Origin: Ruminococcus sp.
GTDB taxonomy: Bacteria; Bacillota; Clostridia; Oscillospirales; Acutalibacteraceae
Length of the DNA stretch: 64,000 nucleotides
Direction of reading: 5' to 3'
Assembly: GCA_017404665.1 (NCBI GenBank)
Contig: JAFRBX010000030.1
Span: forward strand, 1-64,000
The notes under the pieces were generated by a model, which saw only the letters and a program-made list of their open reading frames with translations, did no database searches and was not told the origin of the DNA. Below, one piece after another: positions 8,266 to 17,361 of the stretch (the first letter of the stretch is position 1; each line of letters opens with the position of its first letter). The position numbers and the translations under genes were made by a program.

Positions 8266-9798
8266 ATGGATACTATCTTTAAATTCTTATTCGAATTTCT
8301 GAAGCAGTTCTTCGGCTCGTTCTTTAAGGCGATCGTCGATCTCCTGCAAATGTTCAATTTCAAAGCGTATTATGAGATCATCCAGAATTTCACCGGTCAG
8401 GGTGAGTTGGGCAAGGGCGTTGCATGGGTCATCGCCATTGTCGCCATGCTGCTGCTCGCCGCAGTGTTCGGTTTGATCATCTTCTTCATCGTCAAGGGCA
8501 TCATGAAGCTGACGAAGTTCAAGAAGAAGGCTCAGGACACCAATGATCTTGTCAATGAAGTCAACGCGCTGAACAAAGAGGTCATGCGCCTGAACCTTGA
8601 GAAGGATAAGATCCTCTCCATGAAGGTTTCTCAGATTGGTCTGAACCCGAACGAGATCGCAGAGCTCACCGGCGAGGAGCTGGAAGCGCTCAACGCCGAG
8701 GAAGAGGAAGAAGAGGCCACCGGCCGCTTCAACAAGCTGGTCACCATCGACGAAGAGTGGGCGGATTATCAGCCCGAGCCGTACGATTGGGAAGTCACCC
8801 TCCCCGAGTTCGTTACCAACTTCCGCAACTTTGCTTGCTCGCGCATGCATTACTGGTATGAGATCAAGCTGCTCCGCTGCTTTGTAGCAGGCTTCGCCTC
8901 CGGTCGTCTGACGATCCTGCAAGGTATCTCCGGTACAGGTAAAACCTCGCTGCCTTACGCGTTTGGTAAGTATGTGTGCAACCCTGCGGTCATCGCTTCC
9001 GTACAGCCTTCATGGCGTGACCGTACCGAGCTCTTTGGTTACTACAACGAATTTACCAAGAGATATAATGAGACTGAGTTGCTCCGTGCGCTGTACGAAG
9101 CATCCTATAACGAGAACGTTTACGTGGTCATCCTCGATGAGATGAACATCGCCCGTGTTGAGTATTACTTCGCCGAGATGCTGTCCATCCTCGAAATGCC
9201 TGCCCATGATGAGTGGATCGTTGAGATCGTCGCTGCTCCTTGGCCCGATGACCCGAAGCACCTCGATCACGGCAAGCTGACCATCCCCGACAACATCTGG
9301 TATGTCGGCACCGCGAACAACGACGACTCCACCTTTGCTATCACCGATAAGGTTTATGACCGTGCGATGCCCATCGACATCAACACCAAGGGTAAGCCCT
9401 TTGATGCTCCCGATACACCGCCTTGTCATATCAACTATAAGCACTTCACCAAGCTGCTTGAAGACGCTGTCAAGGCGAATCCGATCAGTGAGGAGAACTT
9501 GAAGAAGATCGAGATCCTCGACGACTATGTTATCGAGCATTTCCGCGTAGCTTTCGGTAACCGTGTTATGAAGCAGATCAACTCCTTCGTACCCGCGTTC
9601 GTCGGCTGCGGCGGCACCGAGGTCGACGGTATCGACTATGCGCTGTGCAAGAAGGTCTTCCGTAAGTTTGAAGCGCTGAATATCTCTTACATCCGCGACG
9701 AGATCGACGGTCTGGTACAGCAGCTGGATCAGCTCTTCGGCAGAGAGAACATGAACGAGTGTAAAGAGTATGTCCGCATGCTCCAGAAGATGACCTGA
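8266..9798 (+). CDS. Membrane-anchored McrB-like AAA+ ATPase
   Basis: A 510-residue protein. Residues 1-30 form an amphipathic helix, 52-79 a membrane segment, and about 85-150 a charged helical stretch with a run of glutamates. The AAA+ module follows: Walker A GISGTGKTS (220-228), QPSWRDRTELFGYYN (247-261), Walker B VVILDEMN (287-294), sensor-type GTANNDDS (348-355) and an arginine in DRAMPID (366). The SWRDR/GYYN and DEMN motifs are characteristic of the McrB branch of AAA+ proteins. The SD AAGGAG stands before ATG 8266. Classic McrB is soluble and works with the McrC nuclease, whereas this one is membrane-bound and lies among surface-protein genes. A role in assembly, export or remodelling is inferred. 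Confidence 0.85.
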   Translation: MDTIFKFLFEFLKQFFGSFFKAIVDLLQMFNFKAYYEIIQNFTGQGELGKGVAWVIAIVAMLLLAAVFGLIIFFIVKGIMKLTKFKKKAQDTNDLVNEVNALNKEVMRLNLEKDKILSMKVSQIGLNPNEIAELTGEELEALNAEEEEEEATGRFNKLVTIDEEWADYQPEPYDWEVTLPEFVTNFRNFACSRMHYWYEIKLLRCFVAGFASGRLTILQGISGTGKTSLPYAFGKYVCNPAVIASVQPSWRDRTELFGYYNEFTKRYNETELLRALYEASYNENVYVVILDEMNIARVEYYFAEMLSILEMPAHDEWIVEIVAAPWPDDPKHLDHGKLTIPDNIWYVGTANNDDSTFAITDKVYDRAMPIDINTKGKPFDAPDTPPCHINYKHFTKLLEDAVKANPISEENLKKIEILDDYVIEHFRVAFGNRVMKQINSFVPAFVGCGGTEVDGIDYALCKKVFRKFEALNISYIRDEIDGLVQQLDQLFGRENMNECKEYVRMLQKMT

Positions 9799-9808
9799 TA
9801 ACGATTAA

Positions 9809-9894
9809 TTGTCATTGCGAGGTTCCTCTGAGCCGTGGCAATCTCAACAATAATTGTCATTGCGAAGCCCCTTAGGGCTGTGGCAATCTCAACT
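9809..9894. repeat. Two tandem copies of the ATTGTCATTGCGA repeat
   Basis: Two copies (9809-9848 and 9853-9894) run from TTGTCATTGCGA to GTGGCAATCTCAAC, each with a short internal hairpin (for example AGCCCcttaGGGCT). They fill the gap between the AAA+ gene and the coiled-coil partner gene. Other copies occur at 5871, 35817, 35935, 44656 and 50322. Confidence 0.85.
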
Positions 9895-9936
9895 GATTAA
9901 CTACGATATACCCGACCCTGAAAAGGAGTGAGTCCC

Positions 9937-12333
9937 ATGATTGATTACAGCAGATACTACAGAGCGTTTGCCGAAATGAAGGATACTCTCGACGGAGACT
10001 ATGCGCGTGAGTATCTTGTATCTGCCATGGCTGACGCCGACAAAGGCAATGACGAGCTCTCCGGTAACGCTTATAACCGTGTTATCGACATGGAATGGGT
10101 CGAGATGATCGAGGGCAAGCTGCCCTATATCGAGAAAGCGATCGATGAACAGCGCAAGTTCATCGAGGAGCATAAAGAGGTAGACCGCATCGATAAGGTA
10201 AAGCAGGTTGACAAGGATGCTGTTCAGCATTTGACCCAGCATGCTAACCTGATCATGGCGCTTGAGGAGGATGGCAGCGTCATTCCCGAAAAGCTTCTGA
10301 ACACGCACCGCGAGGATAGCTTCGCGACCTATGAGAATCGTTTTCTTCACACCTTGATCCATAACTGTATCATGTTCGTTGAAGCCCGTTTCCGAGCGCT
10401 TCAGGATGCTCCGAATGATTCATCCAGTAAGATGACGATGGAGCGTGAGATCAGGATCGGTCACGAGATATTCGGTTTTTCGCTGGAGCATCATGCCGAA
10501 AAGCATGAGCGCGACAAGGTCGACAGAGATGAAGATCTCTCCAGTCTGACCGACTATGAGCGTATTGAGCGTATCCGTATGAAGCTTGATGACTTCTGTA
10601 ACACCGAATTGATTAAGTCGCTTAACGGATGTATCAAGGTCAAATCTCCCATCAATAAAACGAACTGCATCAAGCAGGATCCCGCGTTCAAGCAGTGCTA
10701 TGATTTGTGGGTGTTTATTGAGGCGTACCGCAAGACCGGTTATGTGCTCGAGAAAAACGTCTTTGAAGGTCAGATGCCCGAGGATGTTCAGAAGGACGTC
10801 TACGACGTAATGGCTTTCCAGCATTTCGTAGCGACCATCAGCACCAACAACGCTCTCCGCGAAAAGCTGCAGGCAGAATATATCGCAGAGAATGAGCGCC
10901 GTGCCGCCGAGGCGAACCGCCCCGAAGAGGAAATGGCGCGCTATATCGAGGATAAGATCTACGAGGTGCGCCGCGAAGAGATGGCGCTGCGCCTGAAGGA
11001 AGTCCGCGAGCGTGAGGTCATCATTTCCAAGCTGACCGCTGAACTCGAACAGGCGAAAGAGCAGATCCGTATCCGCGATATCAAGATCAAAGAGCTTGAG
11101 TCGATGATCAATGCCTTGAAGAAGGAACTCGAGCAAACGCGCGAAGAGCTCCGTCAGGCGCAGGTTCGCATCATGGATCTCGAAAAAGAGATCGAACAGC
11201 TCAAGGCATACATCACAGAGCTGGAAGCAAAGATCGCTCAGCTCGAAGCGACCATCCGCGACCTCGAAGCACAGATCGCTGCCCATCTGGCTACCATTGC
11301 CGGTCTGCAGACCCGCATCGGAGAGCTCGAAGCAACCATCACGCAGCTGCAGACAGAAATCGAACAGCTGAATAACGTGATCGCCGAGCAGGCGCAGAAA
11401 ATCGCCGAGCATGAAGCGACGATCGCTGCGCAGGCGAATGAGATCACCGGTCTGAATACTCAGGTCAGAAGCCTGACAAATACGGTCGGTTCCCTCAGTG
11501 CGGAGAATTCCGATCTTAAGATGGAGATTGATCAGAATCAGCGCACGATCAAGGAACAGGCAGATGATATCGCCGCTAAAGCTGCGTCCTTATCCGCTGC
11601 TAACGCCGCGAATGAAAAGCTCACCGGCAGGTATAATTTGCTGAAGAGCGATTATGACGAAGCAGTTGAAAAGTACTCCAATTTTGAGAGAGAATTAAAA
11701 TCTCTGAATAATACAATAGAAGAAAAAGACGGCGAGAAGCGTGAGCTTGAGCATCAGATCAGAGTGCATCTCAATACGATTTCCGCTAAGGATGCGATCA
11801 TTGCAACTCTCAGGGATGAAAAGAATTCCCTGAGTGAGCGTATTGACGGCGTTGACGCGATTGAGCAGCAGGCGAAGCGTGACATTATGAAGGCGCGCGA
11901 GCAGGTTGCTGAGATTGAGACAAAGAATGTTGCTTTGAACAATTCCCTTCGTACGCAGGTTGCTGCGATGACCTTCCGCGATCAGGAGATTGCTGATTTG
12001 AAGGCGAAGCTTGAGACAGCCGAATTGACCAAGAAGGCTGAGATCGCCGCTATCCGCCAGAAGTATGAGGATCAGATAGCTGAGTTGAAGGCACAGTATG
12101 AGCGCAAGATCGAATCGCTTGAAAGCGAGAAGGTCGCTGCTTGTACCTTCTCCGACGATCAGAAGTACACGATCCGTCTTAACGCTGAGAAGAAAGCGAT
12201 TCAGAAGGATTATGACGAGAAGCTTGCCGTCGCGACACAGAAAGCCAGAAAGTTCGTCAAGAAGGCGCGCGTACTGGTTGATGACAAGCCTCAGGCTTTG
12301 CTGAATCTTCCTGAATCACAGGATTATAATTAA
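9937..12333 (+). CDS. DUF2357/McrC-like N-terminal domain fused to a long coiled coil
   Basis: A 798-residue protein starting at ATG 9937 behind AAAAGGAG (9921-9928). The N-terminal 300 residues resemble the DUF2357 region that accompanies McrB-type ATPases: note ATYENRFLHTL (about 130-140) and TNCIKQDPAFKQCYDLW (about 242-258). From about residue 305 to 775 it is an almost unbroken coiled coil with heptad-like repeats (ELEQ, IAQLEATI, ITGLNTQV). No PD-(D/E)xK nuclease is visible, unlike true McrC. There is no signal sequence or membrane segment, so it is cytoplasmic. Together with the preceding McrB-like protein it forms a two-gene pair. The DUF2357 assignment is from pattern reading and should be tested. 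Confidence 0.65.
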   Translation: MIDYSRYYRAFAEMKDTLDGDYAREYLVSAMADADKGNDELSGNAYNRVIDMEWVEMIEGKLPYIEKAIDEQRKFIEEHKEVDRIDKVKQVDKDAVQHLTQHANLIMALEEDGSVIPEKLLNTHREDSFATYENRFLHTLIHNCIMFVEARFRALQDAPNDSSSKMTMEREIRIGHEIFGFSLEHHAEKHERDKVDRDEDLSSLTDYERIERIRMKLDDFCNTELIKSLNGCIKVKSPINKTNCIKQDPAFKQCYDLWVFIEAYRKTGYVLEKNVFEGQMPEDVQKDVYDVMAFQHFVATISTNNALREKLQAEYIAENERRAAEANRPEEEMARYIEDKIYEVRREEMALRLKEVREREVIISKLTAELEQAKEQIRIRDIKIKELESMINALKKELEQTREELRQAQVRIMDLEKEIEQLKAYITELEAKIAQLEATIRDLEAQIAAHLATIAGLQTRIGELEATITQLQTEIEQLNNVIAEQAQKIAEHEATIAAQANEITGLNTQVRSLTNTVGSLSAENSDLKMEIDQNQRTIKEQADDIAAKAASLSAANAANEKLTGRYNLLKSDYDEAVEKYSNFERELKSLNNTIEEKDGEKRELEHQIRVHLNTISAKDAIIATLRDEKNSLSERIDGVDAIEQQAKRDIMKAREQVAEIETKNVALNNSLRTQVAAMTFRDQEIADLKAKLETAELTKKAEIAAIRQKYEDQIAELKAQYERKIESLESEKVAACTFSDDQKYTIRLNAEKKAIQKDYDEKLAVATQKARKFVKKARVLVDDKPQALLNLPESQDYN

Positions 12334-12429
12334 TCGATCATCGTTGATCGGTTGCGTGACATACGCGTATAGACTTCTTGAAGTCCTGAGTGTTTCACAG
12401 ATAATAAGATAACAGAAAGGAGCGATATT

Positions 12430-13599
12430 ATGAAAATCACCCGTCATTCCTTGATGGCGAAGGGTATCTTAGTATTGCTCTCTTTGCTGATTATCATTTT
12501 TGTCTTTACATTTTCGTGGTTTACGCCTCCTATAGAAGACAATTATGCCTCCGGCGTCAGCATGAAGACCAAGGCGGGTTCTGATTTTGAATATGCGATC
12601 GGGTTCCAGACCTCCCAAACAGGCGGCAGATATCTCGTTACCGATTTTACCAGTATGGGTGAAGAGGAATGGGATATTGAGCATCTTGAGGTCGATGGTT
12701 ATGAAAACACGTTCAACCTGATTTACGATTATAATCCGATCGATATTACCGGTGACGGCGTTACCCTTATCCGTCCGAATATGGAATATGGTAACTGGAA
12801 GATCAATACCGGTACCGACGACTATTCCATCGCCGAGGCGAATACACAGTATATTTCTTTCGATATCATCGTTCGCAGCAAGAGCCGCTCGATGCTGTCT
12901 CTCGGACCTCAATCCTATGCTGTCGGCGACTGTGAAAAGACGATAGTAAATAACGAAACGGTCGATGTTCCCGACGGCTCTCAGCTCATCGGCGCCAGCG
13001 TTACCCGCAAGTCCGATTACGGTAATTTCTCCAAAGACGCGATCGTCGGCGCGGTGCGCGTTGCGTTTATCGGATTTGATGATGACGGATCTATTACAGC
13101 CGATTCTTTAATGCAGGACTTACAGAATGATAAACTGGCGGATACTCCCTCTCTGCTGTGGGTGCCCCGTCCCGATCTTTACCTGAACAACAATAATCGT
13201 GATCAGGAGGTTACCGGCTGGTCCTTGAACACCGGTGTTGCTTCTACCGATACCTTTAATCTTCAAAGCTCTGCGATGACGGATTCCGCTTATTCGACAT
13301 ACCGTCATCAGCAGTACGATATATTCAACAATACGAATAATTCAGTCGTTACGAATAACAGTTCTTATGTTCGTATTTCCTCTAAGGATGCAAACGACAA
13401 CTGTTATCGTTTCAACGATAATGTATCTTTGTTCCCGATTACTTATGAAAAGACTGTCACGGAGAACAACCAGAGTGTTACCTATTATTACGGCAAGACC
13501 CGTGTCCGTATCTGGGTAGAAGGTACCGATACCGAGTCTCGACGCGCGCTTGCGGGCGGTAAGTTCCGATTCAACTTTGATTTGACAACAAACGGTTAA
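12430..13599 (+). CDS. SipW-type exported TasA-like surface protein B
   Basis: A 389-residue protein: a short basic N-terminus, a membrane segment (about 10-30) ending in FSWFTPP, then ASGVSMKTKAG, which closely matches ASGLSMKTTAS at the same place in the putative major subunit. The shared blocks GAVRVAF (207-213) and IWVEGTDTES (361-370, here without the final cysteine) are present, separated by a 147-residue insertion that includes an Asn-rich part. SD AAAGGAG precedes the ATG. It is probably a minor subunit of the same structure. Confidence 0.75.
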   Translation: MKITRHSLMAKGILVLLSLLIIIFVFTFSWFTPPIEDNYASGVSMKTKAGSDFEYAIGFQTSQTGGRYLVTDFTSMGEEEWDIEHLEVDGYENTFNLIYDYNPIDITGDGVTLIRPNMEYGNWKINTGTDDYSIAEANTQYISFDIIVRSKSRSMLSLGPQSYAVGDCEKTIVNNETVDVPDGSQLIGASVTRKSDYGNFSKDAIVGAVRVAFIGFDDDGSITADSLMQDLQNDKLADTPSLLWVPRPDLYLNNNNRDQEVTGWSLNTGVASTDTFNLQSSAMTDSAYSTYRHQQYDIFNNTNNSVVTNNSSYVRISSKDANDNCYRFNDNVSLFPITYEKTVTENNQSVTYYYGKTRVRIWVEGTDTESRRALAGGKFRFNFDLTTNG

Positions 13600-13638
13600 T
13601 GTCGTTATTGATTTCCGACTATTATTGGAGCAGATATT

Positions 13639-16600
13639 ATGAGTAGAAATTCCAACAAGAAGAAAAAATCTACAAAAAAATATCTCAACTTTAAATCGCT
13701 TCCGCTGATACCGATCATCGCGATCGTAGAGGTATTGGTTCTTGTCGTTGTGTCTACTTATGCGTGGTTCTATCTGAGCACCAACAAACAGGTCAACGTA
13801 GGTACCGTATCTGTTGACGCGGATTCCGGTCTGGATATCGACTTCAAATACGCGAAAGAAGAAGACTATATCAACATCTGGAAGTATGTCGATCAGAATT
13901 TTGAGTTTGAGCCGGTCACCTCGCTCGACGGACGAAATGTTTTTGTTCCTACCACAGGTACCATGAACAACACAGACACGTCCAACATGAAGTTCCGTGA
14001 GGGTACTGTCAATGATATCAACTCGAAGTATATCAACATTGACTTCGAGATGACGAATACGACCGACTATGATATGAAGGTCTATTTGAACAATAACTCC
14101 TATTTCAACGTAAAGAATAAGTCGACCGGAGCAAAGGATGAGAGTCGTGCCCTGCGTCTCGCGTTTTATCCGAACGACGCCTCTATCGGCAACGTCGGTT
14201 CTCAGCTCATAGGCGGCAGCGAGGACTATTCCTGGAGAGAAGAGAAGAATACTGACGACCCGAACCTGAAGCATATCTACTTCGATGATACCAAGTGGGA
14301 AAACAATCAGGCTTCCAAAAACTGGGATACTGTCTATGCCTATATCTGGAACAGCAGCGATACCACCGGTACCGAGTACCTGAAAGCATGGCCCGGTGTT
14401 GAAATGTCGCGTGACAGCGGTCCGATCTATTCTCTCGGTTTCTCCGACACCAACTCCTACAATAAGGTTATTTTTAACAACGGTTCCAATGCGCAGACCT
14501 CGAGCTATAACCTGACAGATGGTAATATTTATTCTGCCACTTCCTCGGGTTCGGCTTATAATTCCAAGACGGTCTATTTCGTTAAGCCGAACAGCTGGAG
14601 CAACGTCTATGTCCATGCATGGCGCAGAAGCGGTACTACTGACCAGTATTATACCTCGTGGCCTTCCAGCGGCAACGTAAGCGGTCTGGATGAGATGAAA
14701 TATGTCGGTTCCGGTATCTATTCCTATACGTTCTCGTCGGATGTCTATGGTATACTGTTCACCGATGGCACGAAGGGTGGTACCCATCAGACGGTCGATA
14801 TCACTTCAACTACGAATGATAAGATCTATTACGTCAACGGTACCAGCGGCGGTAAATATACCGTTACGACCTATGGAACGAATTATTCCAATCTGCAAAC
14901 CCAGACGGTATTCTTCTACAACTCCCTCGGGTGGAGTACGCCGTACGCATATGGTTCATTAGCAACCAACCCCGGCGGCGTCAATACCATCGAGGTTGCG
15001 ATGACCACCCTTACCAGCAACGTGTATTACTGCAATATTCCGGAAATCTACTCGAATGTATATTTCGGCGCGAAGGAAGATACCGCGAACCACAGAACGG
15101 TTTTGATCACCTATCAGAACGGTTATGTTTACCGGACGCTCGAGACAAAGACCTCAAATTACTACAACGTAGAAAACTTTGAGTATTCCAACTATTCTTC
15201 GACAGAAGGCTACGCGGTGATCTCGCCCGGCGTTTCCGCCGGTTTCCAGCGTTCCTATTCGCCGGTCGTGGGTATCAATAACGATTCCGGTATCGCTACG
15301 CAGGTCATCCCCGCGTTCGCCAACTCCATCGATAACTACATCTATGGTAATACGGCAGGTCCCGTGGATCCGACAACGCATGAAGCAACCAGCCAGACCG
15401 TCTTTGAGATCGAGTCAAAGCACGTGCTTTCACTGTCGATGGTCATCTGGCTCGAAGGTACAGACCCCTCCTGCTACGGTGAAACCTACCCCGGCAATAA
15501 TATTGAGCTCCGCCTCGAGTTTGCGTCATCCTACTACGACACGCAACAGAATAAGGAGATTAAAGTTAATACCTACGGTTCCGATACTTATACATATAAG
15601 TTTTATGATAAGACGCGTGAATGCTGGACCTCTGACCGCCAGTCGACCGAGTCAGGCGTTACGGTCGCGCCGGTTATGCAGCTGTATGATAATACCGTTG
15701 GGCGCGGTTATCTGATGCATGCCGATACTTATATGACCGTCGACGGCAAGACGAAGGTCAGCTGCTGGACGGTGGACGCTCCGCAAACGGTAGCCCTGAA
15801 GGGTCATGACATCATCTTCCGACGTGTTAACCCGTATGATGAGGATGAGGTCTGGAACTACTGGCACGCAGGACCGTGCGCAGGTGAGGGTATTGATGAT
15901 GCGGATACTCCTCCGATCACGGATAAAAAGGATGATACGACCTATCCGATCTATGACATTGCGTTCTCGGGCGGCAATACCGTCAGCTTTACAGCCTTTG
16001 CCGACGGTTCTCCGACAGGTGCTATTCTGCTTCAGAACGGCAACGATCAATCGGATGTCAATCATGCGGATCTTCCGGCGGTTTCCTGCGGCGGCTTGTG
16101 GGGTAATCTTTCTGTCCGTACACTGACGGTGGTTGACGGTCTGCAGGGTCATCCGTGTAAAAATACCGATCTGTCAAACACTTCCGGTTTGATGACGATG
16201 TCCTATTCCTTCAAGTATTCTTCCACACTACATGAACGGACTGTCAAGATCGAATACAAGGCGTCCGGTCCGAACAAGAGCGTATTCTATTTCTTCATCG
16301 TTCCCGATGCGCTGTATACCGCTACGGATCCTACTGCGAACACGCAGGGTCTCAGATGTACCTTCAAAAACTATTTCAATTATTCCTCAAAGTATGCGAT
16401 CAACTCCGATCGCAACACGATCAAATACAGAGGCAGAAATGACCGGTATTCTAAGATCGCGATTTCTGATGCTCCGTGCGGCGACTATCTTATGCTGAAT
16501 GAGACAAAGGGTCAGAGCTTCCAGAACTACTGGGGCGGCGACGTCATGTATATCGAGACGAACAGCGACACCAGCGATTATGCCACGACTTCTTCCGATA

Positions 16601-17304
16601 AGGGAAAGCTCCTGCAGGCTCATTACTATGATCAAAATAATAGTAATACCAATAAATACAGCTATCTCTATGCAGTAGAGAACGATACCTCTTTCAGCAG
16701 CGCGACAACGGCGTTTGTATCGGTCGTGCCGAGTGACAGCAGCGTATGGTACAACAGCTGCAAGGTTGAGATCTGTAATTATAATAATCCCAGTACTAAG
16801 TATTGCTGGACCAGTCGGATTGAGATTATCGGTAATTCGGCGACGATTAACGCGAACGGTATCGGCTCTAATAAAACCTTTAATCGCAACTTCCTGCAAA
16901 ATAATGAGAACATTTGTAAAATCACCAGCATTTTGACAACCGTTTATCTGCAGTCGGCGAACCGCAGCTTAGACAGATACGCTTATGGTCAGGGACCGTG
17001 TGCTTATCTCTGGCAGGGCAACTATAATAACGGCTGGCCCGGTACGGAAATGACATACAACGTTGCCAAGGGCGGCGATAAGCATGAGTGGAAGCTCAGC
17101 TTCAACCCGCTGCAGTATAATAATATTATTTTCAATAACGGTACGAATAATGTTCAAACGAATACGGTAACGGTTGGCTGTTGTAAGGAATACGCATTTG
17201 ATGTAAATTATGGTACAAATGCGTATTCTGCCGGTACAAATACCAGTCAGGAAATTGTCAACATACAGTTTTATGAAACGACGAATCCTCATTTCTTTTC
17301 TTAG
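13639..17304 (+). CDS. Giant TasA-like surface protein with CBM26-like starch-binding modules
   Basis: A 1221-residue protein with a membrane segment (about 19-43) ending in YAWFYLS. The TasA-like blocks RALRLAF (170-176) and IWLEGTDPSC (603-612) are present but lie 430 residues apart. The space between them holds CBM26-like modules: one at about 211-300 (HIYFDD, VYAYIWNSS, AWPGVEM, VIFNNGSNAQTS), one at about 311-400 (TVYFVKPNSWSNVYVHAW, ILFTDGTKGGTHQT) and a weaker one at about 421-500. A further module lies near the C-terminus (about 1118-1175: AYLWQGN, GWPGTEM, IIFNNGTNNVQT). AWPGxxM plus IFNNGxxxQT is the signature of family 26 starch-binding modules. Residues 640-1110 are beta-rich and not recognised. 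The likely role is a tip or adhesin subunit that binds starch. Confidence 0.75.
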   Translation: MSRNSNKKKKSTKKYLNFKSLPLIPIIAIVEVLVLVVVSTYAWFYLSTNKQVNVGTVSVDADSGLDIDFKYAKEEDYINIWKYVDQNFEFEPVTSLDGRNVFVPTTGTMNNTDTSNMKFREGTVNDINSKYINIDFEMTNTTDYDMKVYLNNNSYFNVKNKSTGAKDESRALRLAFYPNDASIGNVGSQLIGGSEDYSWREEKNTDDPNLKHIYFDDTKWENNQASKNWDTVYAYIWNSSDTTGTEYLKAWPGVEMSRDSGPIYSLGFSDTNSYNKVIFNNGSNAQTSSYNLTDGNIYSATSSGSAYNSKTVYFVKPNSWSNVYVHAWRRSGTTDQYYTSWPSSGNVSGLDEMKYVGSGIYSYTFSSDVYGILFTDGTKGGTHQTVDITSTTNDKIYYVNGTSGGKYTVTTYGTNYSNLQTQTVFFYNSLGWSTPYAYGSLATNPGGVNTIEVAMTTLTSNVYYCNIPEIYSNVYFGAKEDTANHRTVLITYQNGYVYRTLETKTSNYYNVENFEYSNYSSTEGYAVISPGVSAGFQRSYSPVVGINNDSGIATQVIPAFANSIDNYIYGNTAGPVDPTTHEATSQTVFEIESKHVLSLSMVIWLEGTDPSCYGETYPGNNIELRLEFASSYYDTQQNKEIKVNTYGSDTYTYKFYDKTRECWTSDRQSTESGVTVAPVMQLYDNTVGRGYLMHADTYMTVDGKTKVSCWTVDAPQTVALKGHDIIFRRVNPYDEDEVWNYWHAGPCAGEGIDDADTPPITDKKDDTTYPIYDIAFSGGNTVSFTAFADGSPTGAILLQNGNDQSDVNHADLPAVSCGGLWGNLSVRTLTVVDGLQGHPCKNTDLSNTSGLMTMSYSFKYSSTLHERTVKIEYKASGPNKSVFYFFIVPDALYTATDPTANTQGLRCTFKNYFNYSSKYAINSDRNTIKYRGRNDRYSKIAISDAPCGDYLMLNETKGQSFQNYWGGDVMYIETNSDTSDYATTSSDKGKLLQAHYYDQNNSNTNKYSYLYAVENDTSFSSATTAFVSVVPSDSSVWYNSCKVEICNYNNPSTKYCWTSRIEIIGNSATINANGIGSNKTFNRNFLQNNENICKITSILTTVYLQSANRSLDRYAYGQGPCAYLWQGNYNNGWPGTEMTYNVAKGGDKHEWKLSFNPLQYNNIIFNNGTNNVQTNTVTVGCCKEYAFDVNYGTNAYSAGTNTSQEIVNIQFYETTNPHFFS

Positions 17305-17361
17305 TTTGCCAATGGGCAGCTTGCTCTGATATCAAAATAATAATGAAAGGTGGTGCCGCAA

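Noticed and set aside
8266..12333. Classic McrBC restriction system
   Set aside because: The ATPase has a membrane anchor, no nuclease domain is visible in the partner, and neighbours are surface proteins and signal peptidases, not defence genes.
13342..14787. Long antisense open frame (481 codons) on the minus strand
   Set aside because: It is the shadow of the 13639 and 12430 genes, has no SD or recognisable domain, and reflects codon bias on the plus strand.
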